Shown: positions 53,632 through 62,294 of the stretch, piece after piece
How positions within the stretch are numbered: position 1 is the first letter of the stretch
Layout: the number at the start of each line of letters is the position of its first letter
Notes under the pieces: generated by a model
Told to the model about the DNA's origin: nothing
The model's database searches: none
Seen by the model: only the letters and a program-made list of their open reading frames with translations
Translations under genes and position numbers: made by a program
Source of the DNA: Pseudomonadota bacterium
GTDB lineage: Bacteria > Pseudomonadota > Gammaproteobacteria > Burkholderiales > Thiobacillaceae
Assembly: GCA_021847835.1 (NCBI GenBank)
Contig: JAJZPR010000004.1
Coordinates: 1 to 64,000, forward strand
DNA length: 64,000 nucleotides
Direction: 5' to 3'

Positions 53632-55035
53632 CTACTCCCCGCCGCCCAAGGCCTTGAACAGCGCGACCTGGCTGCTGCGCAGCTGGCGCTGCGTCGTGAC
53701 CAGCGTCTGCTCGGCGGCGAAGGCTTCGCGGCTGGCGTCGAGCACTTCCAGATAACTGGCGATGCCGGTTTGGGCGCGGGCTTTCACCCGTTCCAGCCGC
53801 GTTTGCTGGGCTTGCAGGTTGGCCTGTTGCGCGGACAACTGTTCGCGGTAGGTGGTTTGCGCGGCGAGCGCATCGGCCACTTCGCGGAAGGCCTGCTGGA
53901 TGGTCTTTTCATAGTCGGCCACCGCCGCGACCTTGCGCGCGTCGGCCACGTCCAGGTTGGCCTGATTTCTTCCGGCGTCGAACAGCGGCAGCTTCAGCGC
54001 GGGCGAAAACAGCCAGGCCTGGCTGCCGGCGCCGAACAGGCCGGAAAGCTCGCTGCTGGCGGTGCCGAGATTGGCGGTCAGGGAAATGCGCGGGAAGAAG
54101 GCCGCGCGCGCGGCGCCGATGTTGGCGTTGGCGGCAATCAGGCGCTGCTCGGCGGCACGCACGTCGGGGCGCTTGAGCAGCACCTCGGACGGCAGCCCCG
54201 GTGCCAGTTCGGCCATGGCGAACTGGCTGGAAACGCCAGCCGGCGGGGGCAGGGGGGCCGCCATGCCGGTGAGCAGGTTGAGCGCGTTTTCCGTCTGCAT
54301 GCGCTGGCGCCTGAGTTCGGCCCACTGGCCGCGCACCGATTCGGCCAGGCTTTCCGCGGCGAGTGCGTCGAGGTCGGTGGCGAGCCCCACGTCGCGGCGC
54401 TTGCGGATGAGTTCCAGGCTTTCTTCGCGGGTTCTCAAGGTTTCACTAGCCAGGCGTTCGCGTTGCGTCAGCTCGGCAAGCTGGAACCAGGCGCCGGCGA
54501 CATCGCCGATGAGGCTGATGCGGAAGCTCTTCGCAGCCTCCTCGCTGGCGAGGTAGCGGGCGCGCGCGGCTTCGTTCAGCGCCGCCACGCGGCCCCAGAA
54601 ATCCAGCTCGAAGGAGGTGATGCCCAGGCCAAGATCGTAGCGGCTGCCGATGCGCGCTTCGCCTGCGGCGGAAAAATCGGCGGGCGTGCGGCTGCGGCTG
54701 GCCGAGGCCTGGCCTTCCAGCGCGGGAAAGCGGTCGGCGCGGGCGATGCCGGCCAGCGCGCGCGCTTCCTCGACCCGTGACAGGGCGATGCGCATGTCGC
54801 GGTTGTGGACGAGCGCGGTTTCGATCAGGGCGCGCAGTGCGGGATCGGCGAAATATTCCTGCCACCGGGGCACTGCGCTGGCGGCCGTGTCGCTTGCGCC
54901 GGTGAATTTTTCCGGCACCGGCGCGGCCGGGCGCTCGAGGTCGGGGGTGAAGGAGCAGCCCGCGACCAGCGCCAGCGCGGCGAGCGCAGCAGCCGGGCGC
55001 GTGGCGCGCGGACAGTCAGAGCGGTTCTTAGTCAT
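53632..55035 (-). CDS. RND efflux outer-membrane channel lipoprotein
   Basis: A 467-residue NodT/OprM-family protein. The signal peptide ends in VAGC (Cys27, lipidated). Two internal repeats of the OEP domain are present, with FELDFWGRVAALNEAARARY and FDAGRNQANLDVADARK. It forms the trimeric exit duct. The start overlaps the pump's end by 8 bases, so it is the last gene of the operon. Confidence 0.92.
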   Translation of the reverse strand: MTKNRSDCPRATRPAAALAALALVAGCSFTPDLERPAAPVPEKFTGASDTAASAVPRWQEYFADPALRALIETALVHNRDMRIALSRVEEARALAGIARADRFPALEGQASASRSRTPADFSAAGEARIGSRYDLGLGITSFELDFWGRVAALNEAARARYLASEEAAKSFRISLIGDVAGAWFQLAELTQRERLASETLRTREESLELIRKRRDVGLATDLDALAAESLAESVRGQWAELRRQRMQTENALNLLTGMAAPLPPPAGVSSQFAMAELAPGLPSEVLLKRPDVRAAEQRLIAANANIGAARAAFFPRISLTANLGTASSELSGLFGAGSQAWLFSPALKLPLFDAGRNQANLDVADARKVAAVADYEKTIQQAFREVADALAAQTTYREQLSAQQANLQAQQTRLERVKARAQTGIASYLEVLDASREAFAAEQTLVTTQRQLRSSQVALFKALGGGE

Positions 55036-58000
55036 GTTCCATTTCCTCCTGGTTTTTCCTGGCAGGAAACAGCCTGCGCACCACCACGAAGAACACCGGC
55101 ACGAAGAAAATCGCCAGCACGGTCGCGGTGAACATGCCGCCGATCACGCCCGTGCCGACGGCATGGCGGCTGGCGGCGCCGGCGCCGCTGGAAGTCGCGA
55201 GCGGCATCACCCCGAGCATGAAGGCGAAGCTGGTCATCAGAATGGGGCGCAGGCGCATGCGGCAGGCCTCCAGCGTGGCGGCGACGAGTTCCTTGCCCGC
55301 ATCGAGCTGCTGGCGCGCGAACTCGATGATGAGGATGGCGTTCTTGGCGGAGAGGCCGATGATCGCGATCAGGCCGACTTTGAAGAAGACGTCATTGGCC
55401 ATGCCATGGTCGTAGAAAAAATTATTGCCCAGCATCACCGCCAGTACCGCCCCCAGCACGCCCAGCGGCACGGCCATGATCACCGAGACGGGAATCGTCC
55501 AGCTTTCGTACAGCGCGGCCAGCGCCAGGAAAACCACCAGCAGCGACAGCGCGAACAGGACGGGTGCCTGAGCGCCTGCCCGCCGCTCCTCGAACGAGGT
55601 GCCCGACCATTCGAAGCCGAAGCCGGGCGGCAGTTTCGCCGCGATCTCCTCCATGGCCAGCATGGCGTCGCCGGTGGAATGGCCCGGCGCGGGGGTGCCG
55701 GCGATCTTCATGGAGGGATTGCCGTTGAAGCGGTCGAGCTTGGGCAGGCCCGTGGTCCATTCGGGCCTCGCGATTTCGCCCAGCAGCACGATCCTGCCGG
55801 CACGGCTCCTGACCGGCAGCTTCATCAAATCCTCCGGCGTCTTGCGCAGGTCGGCATCGGCCTGCATTTGCACGCGCAGGATGCGGCCGGCACGCACGAA
55901 GTCGTTGACGTAGGAAACGCCGATCGCCGAGGCGAGCGTGTCGTTGAGGTCGGCCATGTCGATCTGCAGGGCCTGGGCCTTTTCGCGGTCGATGTCGAGG
56001 TAGACCTGCGGCCCCGGTTCCTGGCCTTCCGGGCGCACCCCGGCCAGGCGCTTGTCCTGGTTCGCCATGCCCAGCACCATGTTGCGCACGTCCATCAGTG
56101 TTTCACGGCCCTGTCCGGTGCGGTCGAGCAGGCGGAAATCGAAGCCGCCGGCCGCGCCCAGTTCCGGAATCGGCGGCGGATTCACCGCGAACACCATGGC
56201 CTCCTTGATGCGCATGAAGTTGCCCATGGCGCGGCCGATGACGCCCTGCGCGGAATTTTCCTGCCGCTTGCGTTCGTCCCAGTCCTTCAGGCGCGTGAAG
56301 ACGAGCGCCGCGTTCTGGCCGCGGCCGAAGAAGGAGAAACCCACCACGCCGATGACGCGCTCCACTTCCGGCTGCTGCATGTAGAACTGTTCAACCTGCG
56401 ACAGCACTTCCACCGTGCGCTCCTGGGTGGCGCCGCCGGGCAGCTGTACCAGGGTGATGAAATAGCCCTGGTCCTCGTCGGGCAGGAAGCTGCCGGGCAG
56501 CTTGGCGAACAGCCAGCCGGTGGCGGCGACGATGGCGAGGTAGATCACGAACCAGCGTCCGCTCCTGGCGAGGATGCGCCCGGTGAGGCCGCGGTAGTTG
56601 TCGGTCACCTTGCGGAAAAAGCGGTTGAACCAGCGCTTCTCGTCCTGGTCCTCGTGGCCGGGCTTCAACAGGGTGGCGCACATGGCCGGCGTGAGCGACA
56701 GCGCCATCAGCACCGAGAACGCCATGGTCAGGATCAGGGTGGCGGCAAACTGGCGGTAGATCGCGCCCACCGAGCCGCCGAAGAACAGCATGGGCATGAA
56801 CACCGCAGACAGCACCACCGAGATGCCGAGGATGGCGCCGATGATCTGGTCCATGGCCTTGATCGTCGCCTGCAATGCCGGCAGCCGCTCCTCGCGCATG
56901 ATGCGCTCGACGTTCTCCACCACCACGATGGCGTCGTCCACCAGGATGCCGATGGCGAGCACCATGGCGAACAGGGTGAGCACGTTGATGGAAAAACCGA
57001 AGGCATACAGGCCCGCGGTGGCGCCCGCGAGCGAAACCGGCACCACCACGGCGGGGATCAGCGTGGTGCGCCAGTGGCCGAGGAACACGAACATGACGAC
57101 GAACACCAGGATCATGGCCTCGCCCAGGGTCTTCACCACCTCGAAGATGGAAATCTCCACAAAGCGCGAGGTGTCGTAGGGCACGGCCCAGCCGATGCCC
57201 TCGGGGAAGAAGCGGGCGAGCTCGGTCATGCGCGCCTTCACCGTCTTCGCCACGTCCAGCGCGTTGGCGCCGGGCGCAACCCTGATTGCAATCGCGGCGA
57301 TGGGCTGTCCGTTCATGCGCGCGTAGCGCTCGTAGGTGTCGCCGCCCAGTTCCACGCGCGCGACGTCCCTGACCTTGACCGTGGCGCCGCTGGGCAGCGC
57401 GCGCACCACGACGTTGCCGAATTCTTCCGGAGAGTTGAGGCGCCCGCGCGTCACGATCACGGCGTTCACCTGCGCGCCTTTCGCGCCCGGCGCCTGGTTC
57501 AGCTCGCCGGTGGCGAGTTGAACGTTCTGTGATTGCAAGGCGCGCTTCACGTCGGCCGGGGTGAGTCCGTAGCTGACGAGTTGCTCCGGCTTGAGCCAGA
57601 TGCGCATGGAATATTCCGTGCCGAACAGGATGGCCTCGCCCACGCCCGGCACGCGGCGGATGGGGTCGAGCACGTTGGCGGCGGCGAAGCTGCCGAGGTC
57701 GATGGCGCTCTTCTTGCCGTCCCTGGAATGCAGGGCCACGAACATCAGGTAGTTGCGCTGCGGCTTGGTCACCGTCACGCCCAGCCGCCGCACTTCCTCC
57801 GGCAGCCGCGCCTCGACGCGCTTCATGCGGTTCTGCGCCTCCACCGAGGAAATGTCCACGTTGGTGCCCGGCTCGAAGGTCAGCGTCAGCGTGCCCGCGC
57901 CCAGTTCGGAAGACGCTTCCATGTAGAGCAAGCGTTCGATGCCGTTCATCTCCCGTTCGATGAGCTTGATGACGGTGTCCTCGACCACCTGGGCGGAGGC

Positions 58001-58153
58001 GCCCGGATAGGTGACGTTGAAGGCGATCTGCGGCGGCGCCACCTGCGGGTACTGCGCCACCGGCAGGTTCTTCAGCGCGATTACCCCGACCAGCATGATC
58101 AGGATGGCGATGACCCACGCGAAGATGGGCCGATGGATGAAGAAGCGCGCCAT
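55028..58153 (-). CDS. RND multidrug efflux pump (HAE-1 family)
   Basis: A 1041-residue AcrB/MexB-like proton antiporter. It opens with MARFFIHRPIFAWVIAILIM. The charged pair in AIGILVDDAIVVVENVERIM (about 400-420) and the Lys in GLSAKNAILIIEFARQ are the proton-relay residues. Large periplasmic porter loops are present. The pump exports amphipathic compounds; substrates are unknown. It follows the adaptor gene by one base. Confidence 0.95.
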   Translation of the reverse strand: MARFFIHRPIFAWVIAILIMLVGVIALKNLPVAQYPQVAPPQIAFNVTYPGASAQVVEDTVIKLIEREMNGIERLLYMEASSELGAGTLTLTFEPGTNVDISSVEAQNRMKRVEARLPEEVRRLGVTVTKPQRNYLMFVALHSRDGKKSAIDLGSFAAANVLDPIRRVPGVGEAILFGTEYSMRIWLKPEQLVSYGLTPADVKRALQSQNVQLATGELNQAPGAKGAQVNAVIVTRGRLNSPEEFGNVVVRALPSGATVKVRDVARVELGGDTYERYARMNGQPIAAIAIRVAPGANALDVAKTVKARMTELARFFPEGIGWAVPYDTSRFVEISIFEVVKTLGEAMILVFVVMFVFLGHWRTTLIPAVVVPVSLAGATAGLYAFGFSINVLTLFAMVLAIGILVDDAIVVVENVERIMREERLPALQATIKAMDQIIGAILGISVVLSAVFMPMLFFGGSVGAIYRQFAATLILTMAFSVLMALSLTPAMCATLLKPGHEDQDEKRWFNRFFRKVTDNYRGLTGRILARSGRWFVIYLAIVAATGWLFAKLPGSFLPDEDQGYFITLVQLPGGATQERTVEVLSQVEQFYMQQPEVERVIGVVGFSFFGRGQNAALVFTRLKDWDERKRQENSAQGVIGRAMGNFMRIKEAMVFAVNPPPIPELGAAGGFDFRLLDRTGQGRETLMDVRNMVLGMANQDKRLAGVRPEGQEPGPQVYLDIDREKAQALQIDMADLNDTLASAIGVSYVNDFVRAGRILRVQMQADADLRKTPEDLMKLPVRSRAGRIVLLGEIARPEWTTGLPKLDRFNGNPSMKIAGTPAPGHSTGDAMLAMEEIAAKLPPGFGFEWSGTSFEERRAGAQAPVLFALSLLVVFLALAALYESWTIPVSVIMAVPLGVLGAVLAVMLGNNFFYDHGMANDVFFKVGLIAIIGLSAKNAILIIEFARQQLDAGKELVAATLEACRMRLRPILMTSFAFMLGVMPLATSSGAGAASRHAVGTGVIGGMFTATVLAIFFVPVFFVVVRRLFPARKNQEEMEHD

Positions 58154-58154
58154 G

Positions 58155-59249
58155 TCAGCCAGCCTGCTTCATGGGAACCGGTTTCACCACCGTGCCCGGC
58201 CGCGCTTTCTGCATGCCTGTGACGATGAGGCGCTCGCCGCCCGCCAGGCCCTCCTCGACCACGAAGCGGTCGCCCGCCATGGCGCCCAGCTTCACCGGGC
58301 GCGGCATCGCCTTGTTCTCGGGCCCCACCAGCATGACGAACTGGCCCTGCGGCCCGGACAGCACCGCGCGCTGCGGCACGGTGATCACGTCGGCGGCCAC
58401 CGCCTGGGCCACGCGCACGCGCACGAAGGTGCCGGGCAGCAGGAGGCGCTGGGGGTTGGGGAACTCGGCCTTCAGCGTGATGGCGCCGGTGCCCGGGTCC
58501 ACGCTCATGTCGCTGAAAATCAGCCGGCCCTTGTGGGCGTGGGGCTGGCCGGTTTCGAGGATGAGTTCCACGTTGCGCCTGTCCGGTTTCTGCAACTTGC
58601 CGGACGCCAGCGCGCTCTTCATGCGCAGCACCTCGGCATTGGGCTGGGTGAACAGCACGTTGACCGGGTCCAGCTGCTCGATGACGGCGAGCAGGGTGGC
58701 CTCGTTGCGTCCGACCAGCGCGCCTTCGGTCACCTGGGCGCGGCCGATGCGGCCGGAGATGGGCGCGGGCACGGTGGTGTTTTCCAGGTCGAGCCTGGCG
58801 CGCGCCAGCTGCGCCTCGGCCTGCTTCAGCGCGGCGCGCGCGGCATCGACTTCCTGGCGGCTCACGGCCTTGATGGGCAAGAGCGATTGCACGCGTTCGA
58901 AGTTGAGCGTCTTCACTTCCACGTCGGCCTCTGCCGCCTGGGCCGCGGTGCGGTAGATGCGGTTGTCGAGCCGGAACAGGGCCTGGCCGGCGCGTACGTC
59001 GCTGCCTTCAACGAACAGGCGCTTTTCCACGATGCCCTCGACGCGTGCGCGCACCTGCGCAGTGCGCACCGCTTCCACGCGGCCGGGCAGCTCGGGCGTG
59101 AGCGTGGCTGCGCCGCGCCCGACCTGCATGACCTCGACCTCGGGCGGCGGCATGGCGCCCATGCCGCCTGGACCGGGCGGCGCATTCTTGTCGCCGGGGC
59201 CGCAGGCGGCGAAGAGGGGCAGGGCGAGCAGCAGGGCGAGGCGTTTCAT
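58155..59249 (-). CDS. RND efflux periplasmic adaptor lipoprotein
   Basis: A 364-residue membrane-fusion protein. The lipobox LFAAC places lipidated Cys at 16. ELPGRVEAVRTAQVRARVEG is the barrel/lipoyl start, an alpha-hairpin of modest length follows, then SGRIGRAQVTEGALVG. It links the pump to the channel. Its start overlaps the TetR repressor's stop as ATGA, so the repressor is the first gene of the operon. Confidence 0.93.
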   Translation of the reverse strand: MKRLALLLALPLFAACGPGDKNAPPGPGGMGAMPPPEVEVMQVGRGAATLTPELPGRVEAVRTAQVRARVEGIVEKRLFVEGSDVRAGQALFRLDNRIYRTAAQAAEADVEVKTLNFERVQSLLPIKAVSRQEVDAARAALKQAEAQLARARLDLENTTVPAPISGRIGRAQVTEGALVGRNEATLLAVIEQLDPVNVLFTQPNAEVLRMKSALASGKLQKPDRRNVELILETGQPHAHKGRLIFSDMSVDPGTGAITLKAEFPNPQRLLLPGTFVRVRVAQAVAADVITVPQRAVLSGPQGQFVMLVGPENKAMPRPVKLGAMAGDRFVVEEGLAGGERLIVTGMQKARPGTVVKPVPMKQAG

Positions 59250-59848
59250 TGCATGTCCTTTCCGGGGGCATAGGCGCGCAGGAAGCAGTCCACCGCCTGC
59301 GCCGTCCTGGCGGGCTTGGGCAGATCGGTTTGCAGATTGAGCAGGCCGCGCAGGCGGTCCGTGTCCACCAGCATGGCGGTCAGCATCTCGGCGGCGAAAT
59401 CTGGATCGTCGCGGCGCAGCTCGCCGGCTTCCATGGCGCGCGCCAGATACGCGGCCAGGCGCTTGCGCGTGGCGAGCGGGCCTTGCCGGAAGAACTGCTT
59501 GGCCAGATCGGGGAAACGCGGCGCTTCCGCCGTCATGGTGCGGAACATCGCCAGCCCTTGCGGGCTCAGCAGTTTTTCGCGGTAGGCGTTGCCGAAGGCA
59601 AGCAGGGTCGAGCGCACGTCGGTGTCGCCGTCCAGCGTGACCAGGATGGACTGGATGGCATGATTCACCACCTCCGCGAACAAGGCCCCCTTGCCGGGAA
59701 AGTGGTTGTACAGCGTCTGCCTCGCCACCTGCGCGCGCTGCGCGATGCGGTCGATGCTGACGCGATAGCCTTCTTCGCGGAAGGCTTCGCACGCCGCGTC
59801 CAGCAGGCGCTGGCGGGCGTCCAGGGGGGCTTCCAATACAGCGGTCAT
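59246..59848 (-). CDS. TetR-family repressor of the RND operon
   Basis: A 200-residue TetR protein. RQRLLDAACEAFREEGYRVS, then IDRIAQRAQVARQTLYNHFP (about residues 13-52), is the DNA-binding domain, followed by a TetR_C AefR-like ligand domain. It is translationally coupled to the adaptor. A perfect palindrome lies directly upstream of its start, so it probably represses its own operon. Confidence 0.9.
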   Translation of the reverse strand: MTAVLEAPLDARQRLLDAACEAFREEGYRVSIDRIAQRAQVARQTLYNHFPGKGALFAEVVNHAIQSILVTLDGDTDVRSTLLAFGNAYREKLLSPQGLAMFRTMTAEAPRFPDLAKQFFRQGPLATRKRLAAYLARAMEAGELRRDDPDFAAEMLTAMLVDTDRLRGLLNLQTDLPKPARTAQAVDCFLRAYAPGKDMQ

Positions 59849-59864
59849 GATATGGCTGGCAGAG

Positions 59865-59882
59865 GTAGACTAATCAGTCTAC
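59865..59882. promoter_or_regulatory. TetR operator upstream of the RND operon
   Basis: GTAGACT-AATC-AGTCTAC, a perfect 7-bp inverted repeat 16 bases upstream of the TetR start codon. The symmetry and length fit a TetR-family operator overlapping the promoter. Confidence 0.7.
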
Positions 59883-59952
59883 TTGGCGCGCCGGCTATCT
59901 ACAAGTGGAAATTCCGTTGTTTACGAAAGCTCTTTCCGGAGCTTATGCCGTC

Positions 59953-60594
59953 CTATTCCTGCCGGTTGGCCGGAGTATGGCCACTCCCGGGCTTTTCTGC
60001 ATGGCATTTCCATCCTGCATTGCGATACCAGAACGAAAGCGCTGTCTGTTCTTCCGGGCTGAAAGGGTTGCGGTGTCCCTGCTCGGCCATGCCCTTCACA
60101 CCCAGGAAGAGCCGAGCCTCCAGTGCTGGCGGCGCTTCTTCGCAGGCAAGACGATAGAGGTTTTCCGCCGGAAGCAGGGCAGCCGGATTGGAGTGGTCGT
60201 GGCAGCCGGCGCAGGCCTGGGCGTGGATGGTGCGGCCCAGTGCGAGCAAACGCTGGCGGCCGGCCGGGGCGGGAAACGGCCGGAAGGGATGCGCTGCCGC
60301 CAGCGTGCGCACGGCGATGAGCGCCTTGTCCGTTTTGCGTCCGCTGATGATCCGATACAGGGATCGGGCGCGCTCTACCTCGTCGCGGCTTGCCTGGATC
60401 TCCCGCAGCATGATGGGCAGAAGGGAAGCGCTCTCCAGCAGACGCGCGTGGCGGCCCGGCGTATCGGGCCGCACGAGGTCGGCATCCATTACGGCGATCA
60501 GGGCCGCGACGCGCATCTCCGGTTCTGAAACGCCAAACGCCGCCGTGCTCCCCAGAAGCAGGGCGGCGCAGCATGCGATCAGCGTCTTTCTCAG
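59953..60594 (-). CDS. exported monoheme c-type cytochrome-like protein
   Basis: A 213-residue protein with a signal peptide (RKTLIACCAALLLGSTAAFG) and one heme motif CAGCH (Cys128-His132). Helical N-terminal and C-terminal regions flank it. No ATG, GTG or TTG precedes the signal peptide in frame; the likely start is CTG at 60594, overlapping the rhodanese stop as CTGA. It is the last gene of the sulfur-relay operon and may take electrons from it. Confidence 0.65.
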   Translation of the reverse strand: MRKTLIACCAALLLGSTAAFGVSEPEMRVAALIAVMDADLVRPDTPGRHARLLESASLLPIMLREIQASRDEVERARSLYRIISGRKTDKALIAVRTLAAAHPFRPFPAPAGRQRLLALGRTIHAQACAGCHDHSNPAALLPAENLYRLACEEAPPALEARLFLGVKGMAEQGHRNPFSPEEQTALSFWYRNAGWKCHAEKPGSGHTPANRQE

Positions 60595-61526
60595 GGCAGC
60601 TTCACCTTCTGTTCGACCGGCCCGGCCTTGGTCATGGTCCATTCCACCATGGAACCGTCGTACAGTTTCGCATCCTTGTTGCCCAGAAGCTCGTGGGTGA
60701 CGAACCAGCCGTTTGCCGCGAAGTGGCCCGTATTGCAGAAGTCGATCTGCGGGCCCTTTGCCGGTACGCCGGCAAGCTTGGCGAGTTCCTTCAGCTGGGC
60801 CTGGTTGCGGAAGGTGCCGCCGCCATTCTCGGTGAGCCACAGGGAAGAAAGGTTCTTCGCGCCGGGCAGGGTGCCGTTGGCGGTTGCCTTGGGGTTGCGG
60901 TTGATGCCGGAATACTGGTCCTCCGGACGAAGATCCACGAGCGTGACCTTCTTGCTGGCAAGAGCAGCCTTCACGTCCGCGGCGGTGGCGATCATGTCGC
61001 GCCGAAGGTTGACGGTAAAGGTCTTGGCTTGAGTCGTCACCGAACCGTTCTGCAGTGGGTTCTTCTTGTCTGCCGTGTAGGCTTTCATGCCGCCATTGAG
61101 GATGGAAACCTCATCATGGCCGAGCACCTTGAACGTCCAGTAGATCCTCGTTGCCCAGCCCATGTCGATGTTGGTGGCACCGGGCGGCACGATGACCACG
61201 AGCGTCTTGTTGTCGATGCCCAGCTTGCCTATGTATTGGGCGAGCTTGTCCGTATTTTCCGGCAGCATGTCCGGCACCTTGTCGCGCGCCCGCTCCTCGC
61301 GCCATCCGTCCTTGTCGAAATTGGTGTTAACCGCGCCCGGGATGTGGCCACGCAGATAGTCGGCGACAGGCTGCAGGTCGAGGAACGCGACGCCCTCCTT
61401 GCCGGTGCTGGCCTTGACCCACTCGACGTCCACCAGCGGCGTGGCGGCGAATGCGTTCAATGACCACAACAGTAGAAGTGCAAAAGCCGCCCGGATGGCG
61501 GTGGCGAGGCTTGTCATGCTTTTCAT
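60591..61526 (-). CDS. periplasmic tandem-rhodanese sulfurtransferase
   Basis: A 311-residue exported protein (signal peptide about 1-28, AFA before ATPLV) with two rhodanese domains. The C-terminal one keeps the catalytic Cys264 in DFCNTGHFAANGW. The N-terminal one lacks a Cys in its loop (VIVPPGATNIDMG). This is the classic two-domain thiosulfate or 3-mercaptopyruvate sulfurtransferase form, placed in the periplasm. AAAGGAG precedes the ATG at 61526. Confidence 0.88.
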   Translation of the reverse strand: MKSMTSLATAIRAAFALLLLWSLNAFAATPLVDVEWVKASTGKEGVAFLDLQPVADYLRGHIPGAVNTNFDKDGWREERARDKVPDMLPENTDKLAQYIGKLGIDNKTLVVIVPPGATNIDMGWATRIYWTFKVLGHDEVSILNGGMKAYTADKKNPLQNGSVTTQAKTFTVNLRRDMIATAADVKAALASKKVTLVDLRPEDQYSGINRNPKATANGTLPGAKNLSSLWLTENGGGTFRNQAQLKELAKLAGVPAKGPQIDFCNTGHFAANGWFVTHELLGNKDAKLYDGSMVEWTMTKAGPVEQKVKLP

Positions 61527-61543
61527 GTGTCTGCTCCTTTGGC

Positions 61544-61729
61544 TTAGAGGGTGATGACGCAATCGGCGGCGAGCAGCGCATCCGTGATGCGATCCCAGTC
61601 CGCCGCTTCCATGTCCGGACGGCGCAAGTCGAAGCGGCGTGCGTCGGCCCCAAAGGCCGACGCCGTTGCCGCTTCGACGGTTGCTGCGTCCGGAAACAGA
61701 TCCGTATGCAAAACGATTACAGAATTCAT
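61544..61729 (-). CDS. DsrE-like small protein C
   Basis: A 61-residue protein that looks like a truncated DsrE-superfamily fold: strand-helix MNSVIVLHTDLFPDAATVEA and a C-terminal AADCVITL with Cys58. It overlaps the preceding gene by four bases. Neighbouring TusA and rhodanese genes suggest sulfur transfer. It is shorter than typical DsrE (about 110-130 residues), so the assignment is tentative. Confidence 0.5.
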   Translation of the reverse strand: MNSVIVLHTDLFPDAATVEAATASAFGADARRFDLRRPDMEAADWDRITDALLAADCVITL

Positions 61730-62007
61730 AGGTTGATAACCAGATCGGTCTCCCGCAGGGCTTTCCCCAGGAGCGCAGTGTTGAGGCAAGGAAGGTCCTG
61801 CTGGGCGGCCACCGTGGTTTCCGGGGCGATGTCGGAAAGCTCGAGCAGTTCCGCATGGGCCGCGTTTTCCGCAGTTTCTTCCACGGGGTGATCCATGAAC
61901 ACGAGCCGTACCCGGTGACCGAAGATGGTCAGCCCCGCGGCGACCCGCATGGCCTCGGTGTGGTCGCGCCTTGCCAGGATAAGGATGGATTTTCTGTTTT
62001 CGCTCAT
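61726..62007 (-). CDS. DsrE-like small protein B
   Basis: A 93-residue protein. SILILARRDHTEAMRVAAGL and VRLVFMDHPVEE follow the DsrE/DsrF beta-alpha-beta pattern, and LPCLNTALLGKALRETDLVI ends the protein. Cys75 is the only cysteine. It overlaps its neighbours by four bases on each side. Function by context: possible persulfide carrier subunit. Confidence 0.55.
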   Translation of the reverse strand: MSENRKSILILARRDHTEAMRVAAGLTIFGHRVRLVFMDHPVEETAENAAHAELLELSDIAPETTVAAQQDLPCLNTALLGKALRETDLVINL

Positions 62008-62294
62008 AGGCTCACCACCCGCTTCGCTTCGCCCATCAGGGCACTGTTCACGGTCTGGCTGCCGGCTTCCACGGGGCAGGGCCGTCCGGGGTGGAAGCGG
62101 TGCCAGGATTCCTCGCACATCACTGCGCGTCCTTCCCCGATCGCTTGCTTGAAGCCGGGGTCGGACGCCACGCCCACGCCGTCAAAGGTGAAAAAGCAGG
62201 CGATGCTCGCCCCGCGGCGCCTCGCGGCGGCAATCAGCGGAAACAGGTAGCGCGCCGAATCGCGGTGGGTGACATGAAACAGGACATCGATCAT
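62004..62294 (-). CDS. DsrE-like small protein A
   Basis: A 96-residue protein. VLFHVTHRDSARYLFPLIAA and ASIACFFTFDGVGV resemble DsrE-family strands. It contains three cysteines, including AVMCEESWHRF and RPCPVEA, and ends GEAKRVVSL. It is coupled to the rhodanese-like gene upstream and protein B downstream (both ATGA). The three proteins A-C may form a DsrEFH-like complex, but this is inferred from context. Confidence 0.55.
   Translation of the reverse strand: MIDVLFHVTHRDSARYLFPLIAAARRRGASIACFFTFDGVGVASDPGFKQAIGEGRAVMCEESWHRFHPGRPCPVEAGSQTVNSALMGEAKRVVSL

Noticed and set aside
54650-57532. 960-codon open frame opposite the RND pump
   Set aside because: It is antisense to a well-supported pump and channel gene and has no recognisable domain.
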